Shown here in pieces: positions 50,501 through 59,619 of a DNA stretch of 64,000 bases (position 1 is its first letter; the number at the start of each line of letters is the position of its first letter). The notes beneath the pieces were generated by a model. It was not told where the DNA came from. It saw nothing but the letters and a program-made list of their open reading frames with translations, and did no database searches. The translations under genes were made by a program, and so were the position numbers. Origin of the DNA: CBDBJK01 sp965206395 (GTDB lineage Bacteria; Chloroflexota; Dehalococcoidia; Lucifugimonadales; CATOSD01); assembly GCA_965206395.1 (NCBI GenBank), contig CBDBJK010000038.1, positions 248,001 through 312,000 on the forward strand. The letters are read 5' to 3'.

Positions 50501-51347
50501 GGGTTCTGTTGCAAAGCTTGAGCGTTGTGTGGCATGCCGCGCAATTAGAACAAGAGTTGTCCGACTTTAAGCCGCCAGACCGAACAGCCCATCGATAAAC
50601 GCCACCTGGGATTCTATCTCTCTTGCTCCTGTCTGCCCCTTCCGGATCATGTGAATTGTCTCGTAGCCCTGTAACGTTCGCCAGGCTGTTTCGAAGGAGT
50701 AAAACCTCAGCCCCGGTCTCACCCTCCGCTTGATGAATCGGTGGTCCTGCTCGATTATGTTGTTCAGGTATTTGACTGGTCGGAGTTGACACCCTTGGGG
50801 CAGCATACCCTCGGCTTGCAGATCACTAAAGGCCTTGGGATATGCAGGGTTCCGGTCCACATTGATCACCCGAGGAATGGCAGTGTGGCTCGCACCAAGC
50901 GCCTTAGCCAAGAACTGCTTGGCTGCTTGGGTATCTCGGTTCTCACTGAGCAGGAACTCCAGAGTATTACCGGCTGAGTCCACCGCGGGGTACAGGTACT
51001 TCCACTCACCCTTCACTTTGATATAGGTCTCATTTACTCGCCAGGAGTCGTTGGTAGGCTTCAAGTGGGGCTTGCAGCATTTCTCCAACTCTGGGGCGTA
51101 TCTCTGAACCCAGCGATAGATTGTGCTGTGGTCTACCGTAATGTCTCGTTCTGTCATCATCTCTTTGAGGTCTCTATAGCTGAGGGAGTATCGCAAATAC
51201 CACCTTACGCAGAGGATGATGACCGGACCTTCGAATTGTCGCCCTTTGAGGGGCTTGTCAGAGGCGATGGATGTCACGGAACTGCTCCTGCTATCGAGTA
51301 ATGTGCACTGACGCTATCGCACTACCCAAAGCTTTGCAACAGAACCC
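50501..51347 (-). mobile_element. IS6 family element
   Basis: 847 bp bounded by perfect 19-base inverted repeats, GGGTTCTGTTGCAAAGCTT, at both ends. GGTTCTGTTGCAAAG is the hallmark end sequence of the IS6/IS26 group. The flanking eight bases differ (CGTCTAGA and TTTGGAGT), so there is no target duplication. The element probably mediated a deletion or cointegrate rearrangement that joined unrelated DNA on its two sides. Confidence 0.9.
50567..51277 (-). CDS. IS6 family transposase
   Basis: 236 residues covering the full IS6 layout. A short helix-turn-helix precedes EGPVIILCVRWYLRYSLSYRDLKEMM. The DDE core follows with WRVNETYIKVKGEWKYLYPAVDS (first position Asn-Glu where most members have Asp-Glu), VINVDRNPAYPKA (second Asp) and IEQDHRFIKRRVRPGLRF (Glu). 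The first acidic residue is unusual: the common WRVDETY reads WRVNETY. That would be expected to impair catalysis if correct. Confidence 0.85.
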   Translation of the reverse strand: MTSIASDKPLKGRQFEGPVIILCVRWYLRYSLSYRDLKEMMTERDITVDHSTIYRWVQRYAPELEKCCKPHLKPTNDSWRVNETYIKVKGEWKYLYPAVDSAGNTLEFLLSENRDTQAAKQFLAKALGASHTAIPRVINVDRNPAYPKAFSDLQAEGMLPQGCQLRPVKYLNNIIEQDHRFIKRRVRPGLRFYSFETAWRTLQGYETIHMIRKGQTGAREIESQVAFIDGLFGLAA

Positions 51348-51547
51348 TTTGGAGTATAGGACATGAAATGCTTCCTGAACCATGTTTTTATAGGACGCCG
51401 CAGTTCCGCAACCAGACCGTGCTGCGCGGCCCGAATTCACTGAGAGTCAAGGTCATGCCCTCGAAAGTCGTCGAAAAGGTCTTTTGACAAAGCGTGCCTC
51501 CACGCACCGGACTCTGAGACTGATTTTCTGCACAGATACAAAACTTC

Positions 51548-51576
51548 TTGACATGGTCGGCAGTCCCTCCTAGACT
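51548..51576 (+). promoter_or_regulatory. Promoter of the acyl-CoA dehydrogenase operon
   Basis: TTGACA (51548-51553) and TAGACT (51571-51576) are 17 bases apart. Transcription would start near 51583, leaving a 50-base leader with GAGGAGGGAG just before the ATG at 51633. Confidence 0.75.
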
Positions 51577-51632
51577 ACCTCTATCGGGCATACAGCTTTC
51601 CACGCCCACTCACATCATCAGAGGAGGGAGCC

Positions 51633-52820
51633 ATGGATTTTCGCTTCACCGAAACAGAGGAGGACTTCCGCCACGAGCTGTTGGAGTTCTTCGATCAGGA
51701 GCTTCCTGACAACTGGGACCCGCTGGGTCAGCCAAGCCCCTTCTCGCCCGAACGCCTGCCCTTCACCAAAGCCATGTCGAGCAAGCTTGCCGAGAAGGGC
51801 TGGCTCACCCTTGCGTGGCCGAAAGAGTACGGCGGTCAGGCACGCTCTCACATCGAGCAGCTTGTGTACCGCGAGGAGATGTCATATCAAAGCGTCCCTG
51901 GCTCAGACCTGGGAGTGGGCGCGATAAGCTGGGTCGGCCCCATACTTATGATCGCGGGCACGGAGGAGCAGAAAAAAGAACATCTGCCGCCCATCGCCAG
52001 GGCCGAGAATTACTGGTGCACGCTCTACAGCGAGCCTGGCTCAGGCTCCGACCTTGCCTCGTTGCAGACCCAGGCCATCCGCGACGGCGACGATTATGTC
52101 GTCAACGGCTCGAAAATCTGGACGAGCGCGGGCCACATCGCCGACTGGGGATGGCTTGCGGCCCGCACTGACAACGATGCTCCCAAACATCGCGGCATCA
52201 GCATGTTTCTTCTGGACATGAAGACACCGGGCGTCAGCGTGCGCCCCATCTACAACATGGCAGGCTCCCACGAATTCAATGAGGTGTTCTTCGACGACGT
52301 GCGCATTCCCAAGCAGAACCTTGTAGGTGAGGAAAACCGGGGCTGGTACACATTGGCCGTAGCCCTGGACTTCGAGCGTTCCGGCGTAGGCTACTCCGCA
52401 ACCGCCCGGCGCACCCTGGAGGCGCTTGCAAGCTACGTCAAGGAGACAAGCCGCAACGGGCGCCTCCTGGCCGACGATCCCATCGTGCGCAACAAGCTGG
52501 CGGAAAGGACTGTGGAAGCGGAAATCTCTCGCTGGCTCTCTTACAGGGTAGCCTGGATGCAGAGCCAGGACTTGGCTCCCAACGCCGAGGCGTCTATATC
52601 CAAGCTATTCGGCACTGAACTGACGCAGCGAGTCGCCCAGACCGGCATGGAGATACTGGGGCTGGCCGGACAGTTGTCAGAAGATTCCGCGTGGGCGCCG
52701 CTCGAAGGGAACATACAGCGGATGTACCTCTCCTCTGTCTCAAGCACCATCGCCGCCGGAACATCGGAGATACAGCGCAACATCGTCGCCACGCGGGGCC
52801 TGGGTTTGCCGCGAGCTTGA
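51633..52820 (+). CDS. Acyl-CoA dehydrogenase (FadE-type)
   Basis: 395 residues in the standard three-domain acyl-CoA dehydrogenase order: an N-terminal helical domain (FTETEEDFRHELLEFF, AWPKEYGG), a middle beta domain with flavin contacts (YSEPGSGSDLASLQT, KIWTSAGHIADW), and a C-terminal helical domain ending SSTIAAGTSEIQRNIVATRGLGLPR. This ending is typical of actinobacterial and Chloroflexota FadE proteins. It oxidises an acyl-CoA at alpha-beta using FAD and passes electrons to ETF. It is first in an operon with the fused CoA-transferase, eight bases downstream. Confidence 0.92.
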   Translation: MDFRFTETEEDFRHELLEFFDQELPDNWDPLGQPSPFSPERLPFTKAMSSKLAEKGWLTLAWPKEYGGQARSHIEQLVYREEMSYQSVPGSDLGVGAISWVGPILMIAGTEEQKKEHLPPIARAENYWCTLYSEPGSGSDLASLQTQAIRDGDDYVVNGSKIWTSAGHIADWGWLAARTDNDAPKHRGISMFLLDMKTPGVSVRPIYNMAGSHEFNEVFFDDVRIPKQNLVGEENRGWYTLAVALDFERSGVGYSATARRTLEALASYVKETSRNGRLLADDPIVRNKLAERTVEAEISRWLSYRVAWMQSQDLAPNAEASISKLFGTELTQRVAQTGMEILGLAGQLSEDSAWAPLEGNIQRMYLSSVSSTIAAGTSEIQRNIVATRGLGLPRA

Positions 52821-52828
52821 GGACTGCC

Positions 52829-55381
52829 ATGACGCCTGACAACGACAATACAGCCTCGGCTCTGAGTCCATATCGAGTCCTAGACCTGACCGAAGGCGGC
52901 ATGAACTGGTGCGGCAAGGTACTGGCCGACCTGGGGGCGGACGTAATCAAGATCGAGCCTACCGGCGGCAGCCCGACCCGCAACCGGGGGCCGTTCTACA
53001 ATAACGAGCCTCACCCCGAACGCAGCCTCTTCTGGTACGCCTACTGCCTCAACAAGCGCGGCATAACCCTCGACCTGGAAAGCGAGGAAGGCCAGCGGCT
53101 TTTCAAAAAGCTAGCTGCCACCGCCGACTTTGTGCTGGAGTCGTTCGCTCCAGGCTACATGGACGGCCTGGGGCTTGGGTACGAAAGCTTGAGTCGGGTC
53201 AGCCCCGGTCTCATCATGGCCTCCATGACCCCTTTCGGCCAGACAGGGCCATATGCCCACTACAAGGCTACCGACATGATAGCCTGGTCGATGGGCGGGA
53301 TGCAGTACGCAAGCGGCGACGAAGACCGGCCTCCCGTAAGAATCAGCTTTCCTCAGGCAGAGTTTCACGCTGGCGCGCAGGCTGCCGCTGGCGCTATGGC
53401 TGCCCTCTGGCATCGTCAGATGAACGGAGGCGAAGGACAGCATGTGGACGTGTCCATACAGGTAGCTGTCATTTGGACGCTTATGAACATCTCCACGATG
53501 CCACAGCTTCACAAGACGAACATGGAGAGGGCCGGAGCGTTTCGAAGGAGGCCAAGGGTACATGGGCCGCCATTGAAACTGAGGGTCGTGCATCCCTGCA
53601 AGGACGGCTTCATCACTGCTATGATAATTGGTGGAGGGCGGGGGATTGCGTCGATGGTTCCTCTGATACGCTGGATGGAAGAGGATGGCGTCGCCCCGGA
53701 TTTCATGCAAGGGCGGGACTGGACTACCTGGGATATGGACGAGTTGATCGCGCGAGGGGATGTAGGCGCAGAGGAAATACAGACCGTCCATGACGAGATC
53801 GACAAGTTCATCTTGACCAAGACCAAAGCCGAGCTTTACGACCGTGCGCTCAGAGACCGTTTCCTCCTCGCGCCCTGCAACACGGCCCAGGACATAGCCG
53901 AAGACCCGCAGCTTCAAGCGAGAGAATTCTGGCCCGAAGTTTACCATCCCGAGCTTGACGATCCTGTGACATACCTGGGGCCTTACATCAAGCTGGGAGA
54001 GTCGCCCATCAATGCCAGACGCCGCGCGCCACTCATAGGCGAGCACAACGATGAGGTTTTGGGAGGGCTAGACCTCGGTGATAAACAAGCGCCCAAGGCG
54101 AGTCAAGGGACAGTGAACGACGCATCCAGATCGAAGAGTATGCCCTTCGAAGGCGTAAAGGTTCTGGACTTTACGTGGATAGGTGTAGGACCAGTCACCA
54201 TCAAGTACCTGGGCGATCACGGCGCCGACGTTATCCACGTCGAATCGGTCAGCCGTCCAGACGGGCTAAGGTCTGCACCGCCTTTCAAAGACGGTCAGTC
54301 GGGCATCAACCGCAGCCAGTTCCCGGCCAACTTCAACACCAGCAAGTACGGTCTGGGCCTCAACATGGCAAAGCCCGAGGCCGTAGAGCTTATAAAGCGC
54401 GTCATCGCCGAGTGGCAGCCCGACATCATCTCCGAGAGCTTCACCCCCAAGGCCATGCGCAACTGGGGTCTGGACTACGAAAGCGTCAAGAAGATAAAGC
54501 CGGACATCATATACTTCAGCACTTGCCAGCAGGGACAGACAGGCCCGCGCGCGATGTATCCAGGTTACGGTCAGCTCGCGTCGTCGCTGGCCGGGTATTA
54601 TCAGATAACCGGTTGGCCCGAAAGGGAACCTGTCACTCCATACGGAGCTTACTCGGACTTCGTGAATCCGCCAAACGGCTTTGCCGCCATCGTAGCCGCA
54701 CTGGAATATCGGCGGCGCACGGGCAAAGGCCAGCACCTTGACCTCTCTCAGTACGAGGGGGCTATGCATTACAAAGCGCCCGTTATCATGGACTACCTCG
54801 TCAATGGGCGCATCACGATAAGAAACGGGAATCGAGACGAAGTCTATGTTCCTCATGGCGTCTATCCCTGCAAAGATGAAGTTCGCGCCCTGACAGGTCC
54901 GGGCGAGTCGTGGTGCGCCATCGCGGTCACCACGGACGAGGAGTGGGAGGCGCTGTGCGACGCGATGGGCAGTCCGGCATGGACTCAGGAGGCGCGCTTC
55001 GCAACCTTCGCAAACCGGAAGGAGAACGAGGATGAGTTGGACAGCCTGCTCGGAGAGTGGACGGCGCAGTATCAGGCCCACGAGGTCATGCGCCTACTTC
55101 AGAAGGCTGGCGTTCCCGCCGGAGCGGTGCAGAGCCAGGCCGATTTGTGGGAAGACCCTCAGCTAAAGCACCGAGACCACTTCCAGTGGCTCAACCATAC
55201 CGAGTGCGGCCCGATGCCCTACGACGGCCTTCAGTTCTTGCTATCGAAGACACCCGGAAAGCTGCGCCCCCAGGCCCTCATAGGCGAGCACAACGAGCTA
55301 ATCCTCAAGGAGTTCATAAGCCTCACAGACGACGAAATCGGCAACCTGGTGGCTTCAGAAGTTCTGGAGACTTCTTTCTAA
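52829..55381 (+). CDS. Tandem class III (CaiB/BaiF) CoA-transferase fusion
   Basis: The likely ATG at 52829 lies eight bases after the dehydrogenase stop; the frame is open upstream. The 850-residue protein holds two complete CaiB/BaiF domains. Domain 1 (about 10-405) has YRVLDLTEGGMNWCGKVLADLGADVIKIE and ends APLIGEHNDEVL. Domain 2 (about 435-845) has VKVLDFTWIGVGPVTIKYLGDHGADVIHVE and ends QALIGEHNELIL. Family III enzymes move CoA through an aspartyl-CoA intermediate. Here the two domains may work as an intramolecular version of the usual interlocked dimer. Substrate unknown; the neighbouring dehydrogenase suggests degradation of an activated acid. Confidence 0.88.
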   Translation: MTPDNDNTASALSPYRVLDLTEGGMNWCGKVLADLGADVIKIEPTGGSPTRNRGPFYNNEPHPERSLFWYAYCLNKRGITLDLESEEGQRLFKKLAATADFVLESFAPGYMDGLGLGYESLSRVSPGLIMASMTPFGQTGPYAHYKATDMIAWSMGGMQYASGDEDRPPVRISFPQAEFHAGAQAAAGAMAALWHRQMNGGEGQHVDVSIQVAVIWTLMNISTMPQLHKTNMERAGAFRRRPRVHGPPLKLRVVHPCKDGFITAMIIGGGRGIASMVPLIRWMEEDGVAPDFMQGRDWTTWDMDELIARGDVGAEEIQTVHDEIDKFILTKTKAELYDRALRDRFLLAPCNTAQDIAEDPQLQAREFWPEVYHPELDDPVTYLGPYIKLGESPINARRRAPLIGEHNDEVLGGLDLGDKQAPKASQGTVNDASRSKSMPFEGVKVLDFTWIGVGPVTIKYLGDHGADVIHVESVSRPDGLRSAPPFKDGQSGINRSQFPANFNTSKYGLGLNMAKPEAVELIKRVIAEWQPDIISESFTPKAMRNWGLDYESVKKIKPDIIYFSTCQQGQTGPRAMYPGYGQLASSLAGYYQITGWPEREPVTPYGAYSDFVNPPNGFAAIVAALEYRRRTGKGQHLDLSQYEGAMHYKAPVIMDYLVNGRITIRNGNRDEVYVPHGVYPCKDEVRALTGPGESWCAIAVTTDEEWEALCDAMGSPAWTQEARFATFANRKENEDELDSLLGEWTAQYQAHEVMRLLQKAGVPAGAVQSQADLWEDPQLKHRDHFQWLNHTECGPMPYDGLQFLLSKTPGKLRPQALIGEHNELILKEFISLTDDEIGNLVASEVLETSF

Positions 55382-55528
55382 GAGAAACTTTGAATAGGGT
55401 TTGCAATCTCTATATTGTAGCGTTTTCGGATTGAGCGTATGCATATCGGAGGCCCTGTCACACAACGCGGCTTGCATACCTTCCAAAACTGCTCTATTGC
55501 GTAAATGCCAGTAACATGAGGTGTACCT

Positions 55529-56731
55529 ATGACGATGCCACTTGACGGAATCCGCGTCGTAGACCTGACTCGGATGGCCCCAGGCCCCTTTTGCACTATG
55601 GTTCTCGGAGACATGGGCGCGAACGTTGTTCGTGTGGAGGAGCCTGGCGGAGGCCGCATCGGACGCTCACGAATAGGGCGATCGGACGCGCCTGATGAGA
55701 ATACGCAGCGACGACGAGCGGCGTTCAATGCCACGAGTCGCAACAAGCGCAGCATATCACTGGACCTGAAAACTCCAGAGGGCCGAGAGGTGCTGCATCG
55801 CCTGTGCAAGGACGCCGACGTGTTCGTCGAAGGGTTTCGTCCTGGAGTCGTGAAGCGGCTGGGCTGCGATTACGATACGCTCATCGCTGAAAACCCGAAG
55901 CTGATATACTGCTCCATCTCAGGCTACGGTCAGGACGGCCCCTACAGCAACCTCGTGGGGCACGACATAAACTACATCAGCATTGGCGGGGCATTGGGCC
56001 TCATCGGGCCTGAGGGCGGCGCGCCCTCGATACCCTACAACATCATCGCCGACTTCGCCGGAGGCGGGATGCATGCCGTAATAGGCATAATGTCGGCGCT
56101 CATGGCACGTCACAACACGGGACGGGGCCAGTACGTTGACATAGCCATGTCCGACGGCGTGGCCTACATGATGGCCTCCGCCGCGTCCGATTACTTCATT
56201 TCAGGCACGGTGCCACAACGGGGTATGATGACTCTCAATGGGGCCACTCCCTACTACAACGTTTACGAGTGCAAGGATGGCAAATACCTCAGCTTGGGTT
56301 GCATTGAGCCATGGTTCTGGGAGGCCCTCTGCCGCGCTCTGGAAAGGGAAGATTTCATTCCCTACGAGTTCGAGTCGGAGCATTATCCTGAGATATTCGC
56401 CGCCTTTCGGGAAATCTTCAAGACTCGTAACAGGGACGAATGGTTCGAGTACCTGCGCAATTCTGGCGACGTGGCCGTTGGCAAGGTACACAGCTTCGAT
56501 GACCTGTTTGAAGACCCGCAGATTCGGCATCGCCGCATGGTTCAAGAGGTCGGCGAGCTTGACGGCGAGCCTGTACGCCAGGTGGGAATAGGCCCAAAGC
56601 TGTCTGAGACGCCCGGCTCTGTGCGCAGCCTGGGGCCTGAAATCGGGCAGCACACGGACGAGATTCTCAAGGAGATTGGCTTCGACGCTGACGAGACGGC
56701 TCTGTTCCGCGAAAAAGGGGCCGTTGGCTAG
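55529..56731 (+). CDS. Class III CoA-transferase (CaiB/BaiF family)
   Basis: 400 residues, a single-domain family III enzyme. Visible are GIRVVDLTRMAPGPFCTMVLGDMGANVVRVEEPGG at the N-terminus, the nucleotide-contact NKRSISLDLKTPEG, EGFRPGVVKRLG, YCSISGYGQDGPYS, GRGQYVDIAMSDGVAYM, and a C-terminal VGIGPKLSETPGSVRS. AGGTG precedes the ATG. It follows the fusion gene after 147 bases, probably with its own promoter. The closest functional types are formyl-CoA or alpha-methylacyl-CoA racemase-like enzymes; the substrate cannot be told. Confidence 0.9.
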   Translation: MTMPLDGIRVVDLTRMAPGPFCTMVLGDMGANVVRVEEPGGGRIGRSRIGRSDAPDENTQRRRAAFNATSRNKRSISLDLKTPEGREVLHRLCKDADVFVEGFRPGVVKRLGCDYDTLIAENPKLIYCSISGYGQDGPYSNLVGHDINYISIGGALGLIGPEGGAPSIPYNIIADFAGGGMHAVIGIMSALMARHNTGRGQYVDIAMSDGVAYMMASAASDYFISGTVPQRGMMTLNGATPYYNVYECKDGKYLSLGCIEPWFWEALCRALEREDFIPYEFESEHYPEIFAAFREIFKTRNRDEWFEYLRNSGDVAVGKVHSFDDLFEDPQIRHRRMVQEVGELDGEPVRQVGIGPKLSETPGSVRSLGPEIGQHTDEILKEIGFDADETALFREKGAVG

Positions 56732-56756
56732 GCGCGGTCAAACAAGGCTAAAAGAA

Positions 56757-56790
56757 ATAAGGGCGACCTCGACGGGTCGCCCTTCTCTTG
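56757..56790 (+). terminator. Rho-independent terminator after the CoA-transferase
   Basis: GGGCGACC (56761-56768) and GGTCGCCC (56775-56782) form a perfect eight-base-pair stem with a six-base loop, followed by TTCTCTT. It is well placed 30 bases after the stop codon. Confidence 0.8.
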
Positions 56791-56865
56791 TGCAGGGGAT
56801 GGGCAAAGCGTCTGAATAGGGTTAGACTAGGCTCGTCCCGTTGAGCTTCAGGCGTGCGGTGTGGC

Positions 56866-57120
56866 TCAGGCTACGCTCGATACCTCGACGATATCGTCCT
56901 GGCTCAATGGGACGCCTTTGGTTACGTGTGACTGTCGAACCGACTCGGCGTCTGGAGCCTCGGATAGGCAGTACGCCTGACCGCCCGCACCTAGGAAGAC
57001 GTTGATAGCCTTGGCCCCGAACTCGTCCACTTCTCCCGAATCGATTCGCTGCTTCATCATCTGCATCGCCTCTGGCGGCAGCTCGGGCAACTTCGCATGA
57101 TAATCCATGAATTTGGGCAT
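56866..57120 (-). CDS. Small DUF4242-like protein
   Basis: 84 residues: MPKFMDYHAKLPELPPEAM at the start, NVFLGAGGQAYCLSEAPDAESVRQSHV in the middle, and SQDDIVEVSSVA at the end. This pattern is that of the small ferredoxin-like-fold proteins often annotated as DUF4242 or SCO4226-type nickel-binding proteins. It is last in a leftward group after ArsR, SRPBCC and VOC genes, so it may share their regulation. GGAGAAG lies upstream of the ATG. Confidence 0.65.
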   Translation of the reverse strand: MPKFMDYHAKLPELPPEAMQMMKQRIDSGEVDEFGAKAINVFLGAGGQAYCLSEAPDAESVRQSHVTKGVPLSQDDIVEVSSVA

Positions 57121-57158
57121 ATATCTTCTCCTCTTGATATGATTTGATGTAATTGAAT

Positions 57159-57500
57159 CTAGTTTACGATGCCTATGACATTGCCCTCCGGGTCCGAGAA
57201 AACGGCGAGCTTGACCATATCTGGAATCTCCATAGGAGGCATAATTGTCTTGCCGCCCAGACTTTCCGCCTTGTCGAGATACGCCTGAAGGTCGTCAACC
57301 TGCACGTAGAAGGTCACTCCGGTATTCGCTCCCTCGCCTGTTATCCCGCCGCCAATCCCTCCTTCCGAATGAGTATCTACCATTCCGTAGCTCATCGGAT
57401 TGTCAGCATCGATATGCCAGTCGAATAGTTTGGCGTAGAACTCCTGGCTCTTCGCCGCGTCCTTGGCTACGATTTCAAAATGCACTACAGGGTTGCCCAT
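57159..57500 (-). CDS. VOC (glyoxalase/bleomycin-resistance) family protein
   Basis: 113 residues with a paired beta-alpha-beta-beta-beta fold: NPVVHFEIVAKDAAKSQEFYAKLFDWHI, GVTFYVQVDDLQAYLDKAESLGGKTIMPPMEI, and KLAVFSDPEGNVIGIV. Metal-ligand positions are H6, a mid-protein residue and E110-like sites, though not all are certain. Family functions include ring-cleaving dioxygenases, glyoxalases and drug-binding proteins. It lies between SRPBCC and DUF4242-like genes in the ArsR-led group. AGGAGG stands before the ATG. Confidence 0.8.
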   Translation of the reverse strand: MGNPVVHFEIVAKDAAKSQEFYAKLFDWHIDADNPMSYGMVDTHSEGGIGGGITGEGANTGVTFYVQVDDLQAYLDKAESLGGKTIMPPMEIPDMVKLAVFSDPEGNVIGIVN

Positions 57501-57541
57501 AAGAATCCTCCTCGATTTTTTGAATTAGCTCGGCTGCGTTT

Positions 57542-58012
57542 TTAGCTATGCCCGTCAGAGTTCGCCGCCCAGGGGTCTGCACCGGGGTCGTTTCCTTCTG
57601 CCACAATGCCCAGACGAGGCACGAAATGATCCCATCCCTCGGCATGGAACTTCCGCTGCTCGGCGTCCAACCCAGAGTGGCGAAGTCGCAAAACAGTAGC
57701 GTCTCCATCCGGCGTCAGAGTAATCTCCACAGTGCTGGAACCGGGTTGCAGAGGGCTGTCGTCGCCTTCCCACCCGAAGGTGAACACCACGCGGCTGTAG
57801 GGTGTTACCTCGACATACTCACCGCGCGCAATGTAGCTTCCATCCACGTCTACGCGATAAATCCCGCCGGGCTTGGGGTCCAGGGTTACGTTGATGCCTA
57901 TCCAACGGGTCATCTTCGCCGGATCGACAAGGAACGAGAACACAGTCTCCGGGCGGGCGCTGATTCGGATATCTTTCTCCAGGGCTTCGGCTTCATGTAG
58001 CGCGGTTTCCAT
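57542..58012 (-). CDS. SRPBCC domain protein (AHSA1-like)
   Basis: 156 residues with the AHSA1 fold: ALEKDIRISARPETVFSFLVDPAKMTRWIG, GGIYRVDVDGSYIARGEYVEVTPYSRVVFTFGWEG, GSSTVEITLTPDGDATVLRLRHSGL and a final helix (WDHFVPRLGIV). Its ATG follows the ArsR stop codon without any gap (TAGATG), so the two are translationally coupled. ArsR-AHSA1 gene pairs are common, and the AHSA1 protein is often a stress-response or ligand-binding partner of unknown substrate. Confidence 0.85.
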   Translation of the reverse strand: METALHEAEALEKDIRISARPETVFSFLVDPAKMTRWIGINVTLDPKPGGIYRVDVDGSYIARGEYVEVTPYSRVVFTFGWEGDDSPLQPGSSTVEITLTPDGDATVLRLRHSGLDAEQRKFHAEGWDHFVPRLGIVAEGNDPGADPWAANSDGHS

Positions 58013-58327
58013 CTAGCCTCCTTTCTTCTCTTCTTCAGCTTCCGCCTCTTGTTTCAGCAATTGCAGACTGTCGTCCCACAACTCATCCAGGAATCGCCTA
58101 AGCTCTGCCAGGCCTTCGGGCCGCGTGCGATACAAAAGGCTTGTTCCCTGCTTGCGGACGCTGACAAGGCCCGCATCCGCAAGCACTTTGAGATGTTGGG
58201 AAATGGCAGGACGCGTCACCTCGAATTGAGAGGCGATGTCTCCAGCGGAAAGCTCCCTGCTCTGGACGATGCGCAATATCTTCCGGCGGTTAGGCTCCGC
58301 GATCGCGCGAAGCGCAAGATCAAGCAT
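58013..58327 (-). CDS. ArsR family transcriptional regulator
   Basis: 104 residues with a winged helix: LRAIAEPNRRKILRIVQSRELSAGDIASQFEVTRPAISQHLKVLADAGLVSVRKQG. There is no Cys metal-binding motif in helix 3, so this is a non-metal ArsR as usually paired with AHSA1 proteins. It heads the leftward ArsR-SRPBCC-VOC-small protein group and probably represses it. A conserved tyrosine and arginine (LLYRTRPEGL) complete the wing. Confidence 0.88.
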   Translation of the reverse strand: MLDLALRAIAEPNRRKILRIVQSRELSAGDIASQFEVTRPAISQHLKVLADAGLVSVRKQGTSLLYRTRPEGLAELRRFLDELWDDSLQLLKQEAEAEEEKKGG

Positions 58328-58469
58328 GGCGATACGTTAGCCAGCGCTTACGAAACATGTCAATCGAATTTTGGTCGTTGTTACGGAAATCTGATTTTTA
58401 ATATATCGGAATAGAATGCAGACTTTGGAACGCTCGGTGTAATATAGAAGGCGTTGGGAGTGTCACAAC

Positions 58470-59561
58470 ATGCGCCACGTTCTTCATGCCGACTTTGACG
58501 CCTTCTACACCTCAATAGAACAGCTAGACAAGCCTCATCTTCGGGGAAAGCCCATCGTGGTCGGCGGCAGCCCTGAAGTGCGCGGTGTGGTCGCTTCCGC
58601 CTCGTATGAGTCTCGACACTTCGGCATTCGCTCGGCTATGCCGATGCGGACGGCCCTGCGACTCTGCCCCGACCTTATAAGAGTCGGAGCGAGATTCGAC
58701 CGCTACAGAGAGGTGTCGAGGCAAGTGATGGCTATCTTCCGCGAGATTACGCTTCTGGTCGAGCCGTTGTCACTGGACGAGGCCTATCTGGACGTGACCG
58801 CATCAGTGAGCGCAGTCCTTCCAGGGAACGACCCCGCCGACATAGCCCGTAGCCTTAAGAACAGGGTGAAAGCAGAGCTTGGGCTGACAATCTCCGTAGG
58901 CGTGGGAACAAGCAAGTCGGTAGCCAAGATTGCCTCTGACATGGACAAGCCCGACGGCCTGACCATCGTTCCGCCCGGCTCCGAGCGCGACTTTCTATCG
59001 CCGCTCGCAGTAGGGAAGCTGTGGGGCGTTGGCCCCAAGACCGTCGAGCGTCTGAACGCCGAGGGCATTCGCACTATCGGAGACATGGCGTCACAGCCGG
59101 AGGACTGGTTCAGCGCCAGGTTCGGGAAGACAGGGCCTCACATGCGCTCGCTCGCGCTGGGGCAGGACGACAGGCCGGTGGTCGTCGAGCGAGAAACGAA
59201 GTCGGTCAGCGCCGAGACAACGCTTGTCAACGACACTGGCGACCCCGAAGTTTTGCACGAGCTTGTGAGCCGCTTGAGCCAGAACGTAGCCCGCGACCTG
59301 CGACGTAAGGAGCTGCAAGGGCGGACGGTGAAGCTGAAACTGCGCCTTGCAGACTTCACGACCTTCACTCGTCAGAAGACGGTGGACGCGCTCGTTGCAT
59401 CGCCGGATGACATCACGCAGGCAGCCAGCGCGCTGCTTCGGGCAGAGCTATTGCCAGGGAGAATGTTTCGCCTCGTCGGAGTCGGCGTGTCGGGCTTCGA
59501 CCACCAGCGCGACGACGAGCATGAGGAAGCATATCAACCGAAGCTCGCGGGCTTCGAGTGA
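58470..59561 (+). CDS. dinB: DNA polymerase IV (Y family)
   Basis: 363 residues. Catalytic motifs: VLHADFDAFYTSIEQ (D8 and neighbours), GVVASASYESRHFGIRSAMP, and SLDEAYLD with D103 and E104. The helix-hairpin-helix thumb GKLWGVGPKTVERLNAEGI and the little-finger domain (KSVSAETTLVND to RLVGVGVSGF) complete the polymerase. There is no C-terminal beta-clamp motif that I recognise. It performs error-prone lesion bypass. Upstream sequence is AT-rich, with no clear LexA box seen. Confidence 0.95.
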   Translation: MRHVLHADFDAFYTSIEQLDKPHLRGKPIVVGGSPEVRGVVASASYESRHFGIRSAMPMRTALRLCPDLIRVGARFDRYREVSRQVMAIFREITLLVEPLSLDEAYLDVTASVSAVLPGNDPADIARSLKNRVKAELGLTISVGVGTSKSVAKIASDMDKPDGLTIVPPGSERDFLSPLAVGKLWGVGPKTVERLNAEGIRTIGDMASQPEDWFSARFGKTGPHMRSLALGQDDRPVVVERETKSVSAETTLVNDTGDPEVLHELVSRLSQNVARDLRRKELQGRTVKLKLRLADFTTFTRQKTVDALVASPDDITQAASALLRAELLPGRMFRLVGVGVSGFDHQRDDEHEEAYQPKLAGFE

Positions 59562-59619
59562 GTGTTGTACGTTACAATTTGGAACAACATCTACGCCCTC
59601 TCTGCGATAAAGTTCTATA

